From Mantamonas sphyraenae (lineage: Eukaryota > CRuMs > Mantamonadidae), in assembly GCA_026936335.1 (NCBI GenBank), contig JAPMXV010000010.1, forward strand, positions 124,001 to 188,000: a stretch of DNA of 64,000 nt, in the 5' to 3' direction. Both the position numbers and the translations under genes were made by a program. Below the pieces are notes generated by a model, which made no database searches, was not told the origin of the DNA, and was given only the letters and a program-made list of their open reading frames with translations. How positions within the stretch are numbered: position 1 is the first letter of the stretch; the number at the start of each line of letters is the position of its first letter. Below are positions 60,601 through 64,000 of this stretch, piece after piece.

Positions 60601-62324
60601 AACACATGGGGTGCACACGTGCCCTGTTGGCCAGTGGCCAATGCAACGTGGAGCAACGCGATGCACAGGGACTCACGCCACTCATGCTTGCGTTGTGGAC
60701 GCACAGCGAGGGCTCCATGGCGCTGGCCAAGCTGCTGGTGGACGAGGGCGGTGCCAACGTGAATGGAATGGCCAACGCAGAGACAGAGGCAGAAGAGAAT
60801 GAGACGGGGACACAGCAGCAGCAGCAGCAGGAGGAGACGGGTGTGGAGGAGGATGACGCCGGTGGGAGGTACCTGCACGCAGCAGCAAGCGAGAACAAGC
60901 CGGAAGTGGTGCACCAATTGTTGGAATTGGGCGCAGATGCAACGTTGGTGGACAAGCGAGGACGAACAGCGGCCCATGTGGCGTGTGCCATGGGTCACGC
61001 AGCCACACTGGGCATCCTGGTGCAATTCGACGGGGCACGGCAGCTGAGCAGTGTGGACAGCCAGGAGAGGACGCCATTGCACGTGGCTGTGTCTGCAGGC
61101 CACATGGACGTGGTCAGTGTGATTGCCACGCACCAACCTCGGCCGGATGTGAACGCACGCGATGCGCAAGGGGAAACGGCGTTGCAAATGGCTCTGTGGG
61201 CGGGACGGGAGGACATGGCAGAGGTGTTGGTTGCATCGGGAGCGATGTTGGATGGCACGGACGAGCGAGGGAACACCCTGATGCACATGGGAGCCATGGA
61301 GCGCAAGGAGACGGTGGTGAGTTTTCTGGTGCGTGCGGGGGCATCCATCGACAAGTTGAACAAGAGCCACCAGACGGCGTTGCATGTGGCTGTCAAGGCA
61401 GGGGCGGTGGAGTGCATGCAAGTGTTGTTGGACAATGGGGCACAGCCAGACGTGACGGACAAGGCAGGCAACACGGCGTTGATGTACGCATGCCTGGCCA
61501 CGGAGGAACGCGCACAGGAGCTGGTGACGCTGTTGGTGAACAACCAGGCACGCACGGATGTGGCGGATGCACGTGGACACACACCGTTGCATGTGGCTGT
61601 GGAGAACAGCAATGTGACGGTGGCAGCATTGCTGCTTGCCTCGGGGGCAGACCCCAACGTGGTGAACGACAAACACCACACCCCGTTGCACCTGTTGGCA
61701 GAGATCAGTGGTGGCGACCCTGGCCTGTGTGGTCTGTTGCTGGAGAGTGGGGCGGACGCAAATGCAGCGGACAACGCAGGGAACACGCCGTTGCATCTGG
61801 CGGCGTTTAACCTGCGTGGGTCGCTGGTGGGACCCATGATCTTTGGTGGGGCCAGTGTGAACCGACCCAACCACGAGGGCAACACCCCGTTGGACATGGA
61901 GATGCACGGGGCCACCCACGAGGGCTTTGACACGGTCAAGGCCAGGGAGGTGAAGACCACAATGCTGCAGAACATCCCACGTGAACCAGAGTGGCTGGAT
62001 GACAAGGACATGTCCTCGTGTCAGGTGTGTCGCACCACGTTCACCCTCACCACACGCAAACACCACTGCAGGCACTGCGGTCGTCTGGTCTGCAAGCGTT
62101 GCTCCCCCAACGAGATGGTCATTGCCAAGTTTGGCCTCACCAAGAAGGAGCGTGTCTGTGTCGAGTGTGAGGTTGTCCTCAAGCAACAATCGGGCATTGC
62201 CCAACGCCAGCAAAGCGATTCCGGGGGCTCCTCCTCCTCCTCCTCGGGAGCCTCTCGGCTTCCTCGTCGGGATCATCCTCGAAAAAGTCATCCAAAACCG
62301 GATCAGGAAGGCGAAGGTGATTGA
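57669..62324 (+). CDS. ANKFY1: Rabankyrin-5-like BTB / ankyrin-repeat / FYVE protein
   Basis: Intronless 1,551-aa frame. Rabankyrin-5 (ANKFY1) is a Rab5 effector on PI3P-positive endosomes that promotes macropinocytosis. Domains in order: coiled coil at about 10-65, Gln/Ser/Gly-rich linkers, second coiled coil (VLLKKTVRELQANKEAMGKD, about 415-480), a BTB-like domain with inserts (SFHHEFSQLLG through AETLGRFVEYIYTDSV), about 20 ankyrin repeats (typical TPLHVAV and LLASGADPN segments) at 735-1425, and a FYVE finger with WLDD (about 1442) and RKHHCRHCGRLVCKRCS (about 1463). The FYVE PI3P-binding signature is complete. Longer than the human protein (1,169 aa) because of the N-terminal linkers. 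The start MSNKGG follows an in-frame run without other good ATGs. Confidence 0.92.
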   Translation: MSNKGGDSAVAAEVAKKLVVLKKAYRTLKAQHDETVATLERVQGELDQANAQLEERRAMEQEQQGTQVPDTDDSDALAQADNGPQAQQGPQASESTAHEGDDSFPDLSRQDLARMCKQLQDQVDELMRSNTSGMGNPQSTLNGGGMEESTVVGRLQHQQQHAHETAGAPEGASPGANSSTSLGSSLNKKSRSLWEAAGVTSRNDSLTRVSKDLSQGFDSLSKSFQRIRSSTVTGATGTGTHQDHLLEKQDHVEQAGGTQTSALTASLLQEGSTGSHGEPERETQDRSGSSFKTLFNSVSEAAQKAAKSAEGSLGRSPGGHASASGSKMASLLDSPTWASEAASEPSSASASADEEQQQQPQPTQQPQQQPHGEKQVEEKATESTSSSSSSNSGGGGGDGAASSPKISQKAKLVLLKKTVRELQANKEAMGKDAELMKAAIMKLKAGRKEAKRGEVRAKQESEALMIRCNDLYAQIQRLKKSEAGQEELVVNRQGLPSVRVSTSSFHHEFSQLLGMWLGGGAGNQQEGGNDDGDEEKGQEEEAIALLHQLADVRIGLLHQHPQDGRDEMEEQEGVAVHRLVMLARCSHLRRSDFVGHNSETDGVYVLPVDAKEGMQEADAETLGRFVEYIYTDSVQFPSGEEEALDASLKLMDLAAGMHTARLIELCEVQVARMLSDDNLQLITQRLDHNPSAMQLKQLCTSYAVRRLERAAQSGGGVPAAMDGLSPSFVADMYRAKTEYPVHMAVEEGRADVLQVLLAQGIDVDGVRGAEGEEEEEEEDEGEEDSGPTVALRTVAVALDTPLRLALWQQRGEKGQEMAQVLVNKGANVNLQASAQAGGQSLLHEAARAEDEEAQARVSFLLAHGADASLQDALGNTALHVAATHGCKAQVEALVAGGAPVGAANAQGHTALVAAMMEGNADCVRVLAAQGKEAQEGGLHVACRLGDTESVQVLLENGADAGVVDAGGRTPLHTALANEHMGCTRALLASGQCNVEQRDAQGLTPLMLALWTHSEGSMALAKLLVDEGGANVNGMANAETEAEENETGTQQQQQQEETGVEEDDAGGRYLHAAASENKPEVVHQLLELGADATLVDKRGRTAAHVACAMGHAATLGILVQFDGARQLSSVDSQERTPLHVAVSAGHMDVVSVIATHQPRPDVNARDAQGETALQMALWAGREDMAEVLVASGAMLDGTDERGNTLMHMGAMERKETVVSFLVRAGASIDKLNKSHQTALHVAVKAGAVECMQVLLDNGAQPDVTDKAGNTALMYACLATEERAQELVTLLVNNQARTDVADARGHTPLHVAVENSNVTVAALLLASGADPNVVNDKHHTPLHLLAEISGGDPGLCGLLLESGADANAADNAGNTPLHLAAFNLRGSLVGPMIFGGASVNRPNHEGNTPLDMEMHGATHEGFDTVKAREVKTTMLQNIPREPEWLDDKDMSSCQVCRTTFTLTTRKHHCRHCGRLVCKRCSPNEMVIAKFGLTKKERVCVECEVVLKQQSGIAQRQQSDSGGSSSSSSGASRLPRRDHPRKSHPKPDQEGEGD

Positions 62325-62334
62325 GAGAGAGAGA

Positions 62335-62359
62335 GTGTGTGTGTGTGTGTGTGTGTGTG
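62335..62359 (+). repeat. (TG)n microsatellite between genes
   Basis: TG run preceded by a short GA run directly after the Rabankyrin-like stop codon. Confidence 0.9.
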
Positions 62360-62403
62360 AAGGGAACACACGGATGGAGGGTGTGTGTGTGTCATAGGGT
62401 GCA

Positions 62404-63384
62404 ATGAATGGCGTCAATGCAGGCAACGCTTTCAGCTACGCAATGTTCCGACGGGCCACGAGCAGCATCAGCAGCAGCACACGTGCGGTGTATGTCGAGG
62501 CACGCGCCGGATTGAGCACACACAGTCTGTGTGTGATGGAGGAGGGTGGAGAGCAGGGTGCCGGGCGTGGGCAGGTGTCAAAGGAAATGCGAGAGCGCTT
62601 CAACTTTACGGAGGGCAGTGGAGGACGTGGAGGGGGAGGACGAGGAGGACGGGGTGGGGGACGAGGAGGTGGAGGACGGGGACGTGGTAGGGGACGAGGA
62701 GGTGGACGTGGACGTGGACGAGGGGGACGTGGGCGAGGAGGAGGAGGAGGGGGAAGGGGACGGGGACGGCAACCACGGGAGCAGCAGGGGGAAGAGATCT
62801 ACGAGCCGGCTGAGGAACGGTACGGACAGCAACAGCAGCAGGGACACAAGTGGACGGAGGACATGGATCACAGCATGTTTGAAGACGCATTGGAGGACGA
62901 GGGAGGACTGGGAGGGTCGTCGTCGGGCACAGGCAAGACGGCGCAGGTGAGCGGACGCAACGCACGCATGCAGTCGCGCTCGGGGTTGCATCGCACAGGC
63001 AAGCTCAATGTACAGGGATCACGGGACGCACTGGCACGACGCAGGAACAGGCCAGCCCCCAAGTTTGTCACGCTCGAGTCCAGTCTGGACGAGCTCAACT
63101 TTGACAACGAAGACGAGCTGGCGGCCGAATCCGCCGCTGCCGCCTCGGGCGCCTCCGCTGACGGCAGCAGCGACAGTGGCGAGTCTGTGAAGCAGCAGCT
63201 GATGGTCTTGCAGACACAGGCTGGAGTGCAGAGTGCATGGGCGCAGCAGAGTCTGGATATGGCTGCCAAGGTGCTTGCACGCAACGGACGCTGGACATCA
63301 CAGGACAGGCTCTTTTTTATGAGCAACTGGGCGGATGATATCAAGGCCTATGATGAGGCACTTCAGCGAACAGGCGCAGGGTGA
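62404..63384 (+). CDS. RGG-rich protein, unknown
   Basis: A 326-aa frame. Residues 75-125 are almost purely Arg-Gly-Gly repeats, an RNA-binding or condensate-type region. The N-terminus (MNGVNAGNAFSYAMFRRATS and on) has Arg/Ser/Ala and no acid for 30 residues, as in mitochondrial presequences; an internal ATG at 62536 (MEEGGEQG) could instead give a nuclear or cytosolic form. After the RGG block are an acidic part (MDHSMFEDALEDEGG), a basic stretch (SRDALARRRNRPAPKF), acidic/Ser/Ala segments, and a helical C-terminus (VQSAWAQQSLDMAAKVLARN, FFMSNWADDIKAYDEALQR). No known domain recognised. Confidence 0.65.
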   Translation: MNGVNAGNAFSYAMFRRATSSISSSTRAVYVEARAGLSTHSLCVMEEGGEQGAGRGQVSKEMRERFNFTEGSGGRGGGGRGGRGGGRGGGGRGRGRGRGGGRGRGRGGRGRGGGGGGRGRGRQPREQQGEEIYEPAEERYGQQQQQGHKWTEDMDHSMFEDALEDEGGLGGSSSGTGKTAQVSGRNARMQSRSGLHRTGKLNVQGSRDALARRRNRPAPKFVTLESSLDELNFDNEDELAAESAAAASGASADGSSDSGESVKQQLMVLQTQAGVQSAWAQQSLDMAAKVLARNGRWTSQDRLFFMSNWADDIKAYDEALQRTGAG

Positions 63385-63555
63385 AGGGGAGGAAGAGGCT
63401 GCGTGAGTGGGGGAGGTGTGAGGAGGGTGTGGGGCGGCGTGGAATGGATTCTCTTCGTCGACGTTTGAGTTGTGCTGTGGATAGACAGTGGTGGTGTTGG
63501 TGTATCTGCTGTGACCTTCCCTTCCATTCCTTCTCTCTCTCTCCCTCTCTTCTCA

Positions 63556-64000
63556 TCACAACCCCAACGCAGTCATGGTGCTGGCCACCAGGGCGGCGTT
63601 GTTTGCACTGGCATTGCCCTTTGCAAACACCAGCAGCTTGCCATCCTCCAACCCGACCATGAGGTTATTCTGATCCGGGGTGATGGTCAGCGAATGCACG
63701 GGCGACTTGACGGGATACTTGTGCACAATGTCCAGCTCCGGCAAGCGACGCACAACCACGGTGGACTTTTCGCCGCCGGTGACCAGAAACTCGCCATTGC
63801 TGGTGACATCCATGGCCGTGAGGCGTTCGTAGGTGTCCTTGACATGCAGCAGCTTACCGTTGATGGAGTACACATGCAGCAGCAGGTCTTTCCACGAGTA
63901 GGCCACCACGAGGCCCTCGCTGCTCAACACCATCATGTTGATGGCCCCTCCGTTGGGACGGAACAGTGAGCGCACATACGTGCCCTGTCTCAGCGTGTGG
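63556..64000 (-). CDS. BEACH-family protein, C-terminal WD40 end (5' part outside the window)
   Basis: The last 147 codons of a gene that continues past the window edge. Reads TLRQGTYVRSLFRPNGGAIN, then WD40-type strands: LVVAYSWKDLLLHVYSINGK, GEFLVTGGEKSTVVVRRLPE, HSLTITPDQNNLMVGLEDGK, LLVFAKGN. The layout and the TLRxGTYVR lead-in resemble the C-terminal WD repeats of neurobeachin/LRBA-type BEACH proteins, which act in vesicle traffic and receptor sorting. Stop codon at 63556. No BEACH domain is in view, so the family is inferred from the tail only. Confidence 0.65.
   Translation of the reverse strand, partial: HTLRQGTYVRSLFRPNGGAINMMVLSSEGLVVAYSWKDLLLHVYSINGKLLHVKDTYERLTAMDVTSNGEFLVTGGEKSTVVVRRLPELDIVHKYPVKSPVHSLTITPDQNNLMVGLEDGKLLVFAKGNASANNAALVASTMTALGL

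Noticed and set aside
59100..62426. A 1,108-codon minus-strand open frame.
   Set aside because: Antisense shadow of the ankyrin repeats; its repetitive His/Cys/Gln composition follows from the repeat on the other strand.

Overview
This window is nuclear DNA from a unicellular eukaryote that is not a fungus. About 25 protein genes lie on both strands at roughly one per 2.6 kb. Most intergenic gaps are 20-150 bases. Introns are short, with GTRAGT-like donors and CAG acceptors, many of them behind CA-rich tracts. The gene set (copine, SCAMP, VAMP7-type longin SNARE, Rabankyrin-5-like, Furry, importin beta, glucosidase I, PIG-T, GATOR1 subunit) fits a heterotrophic protist such as a choanoflagellate relative, apusomonad or stramenopile. 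The sequence alone does not decide which. No RNA gene, CRISPR array or transposon was recognised.

Layout. 1-4.3 kb: ABCF2/ARB1 (3' part), an mRNA-export-adaptor-like protein, a coiled-coil protein, pirin. 4.4-14.9 kb: a cysteine-desulfurase-like/TtcA fusion, a phosphatidylinositol phosphate kinase, an MFS transporter, PIG-T, SCAMP and a longin R-SNARE. 15.2-20.8 kb: an unknown polytopic membrane protein, a KIAA1143/DUF4604 protein and TANGO6/RTP1. 20.9-34.7 kb: the most unusual part. Three tandem copies encode an N-terminally membrane-anchored cytochrome P450-like domain, then an F-box, then a C-terminal leucine-rich domain like the bacterial STM4015 family. Two tandem ubiquitin-like genes and a type I membrane protein sit between copies 2 and 3. 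34.7-50 kb: a copine fused to armadillo repeats, importin beta-1 and a giant Furry protein carrying two RPEL actin-binding motifs. 50-64 kb: NPRL3, a secreted/ER coiled-coil protein, glucosidase I, a Rabankyrin-5-like BTB/ankyrin/FYVE protein, an RGG protein and the 3' end of a BEACH-type gene.

Working together. Several divergent pairs share tiny promoters and related jobs: SCAMP with the SNARE (membrane traffic), the ubiquitin-like gene with P450-F-box copy 3 (possible ubiquitin-pathway unit), and pirin with the desulfurase-TtcA fusion (metal/sulfur chemistry). PIG-T and glucosidase I serve ER protein maturation. The P450-F-box-LRR proteins look like ER-anchored SCF substrate receptors with a haem or ligand-binding module. 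That role is inference only.

Caution. At least seven single-base-type frame breaks occur in otherwise convincing genes (PIG-T, copies 1 and 2, Furry, NPRL3). Some may be consensus errors, so pseudogene calls are provisional.
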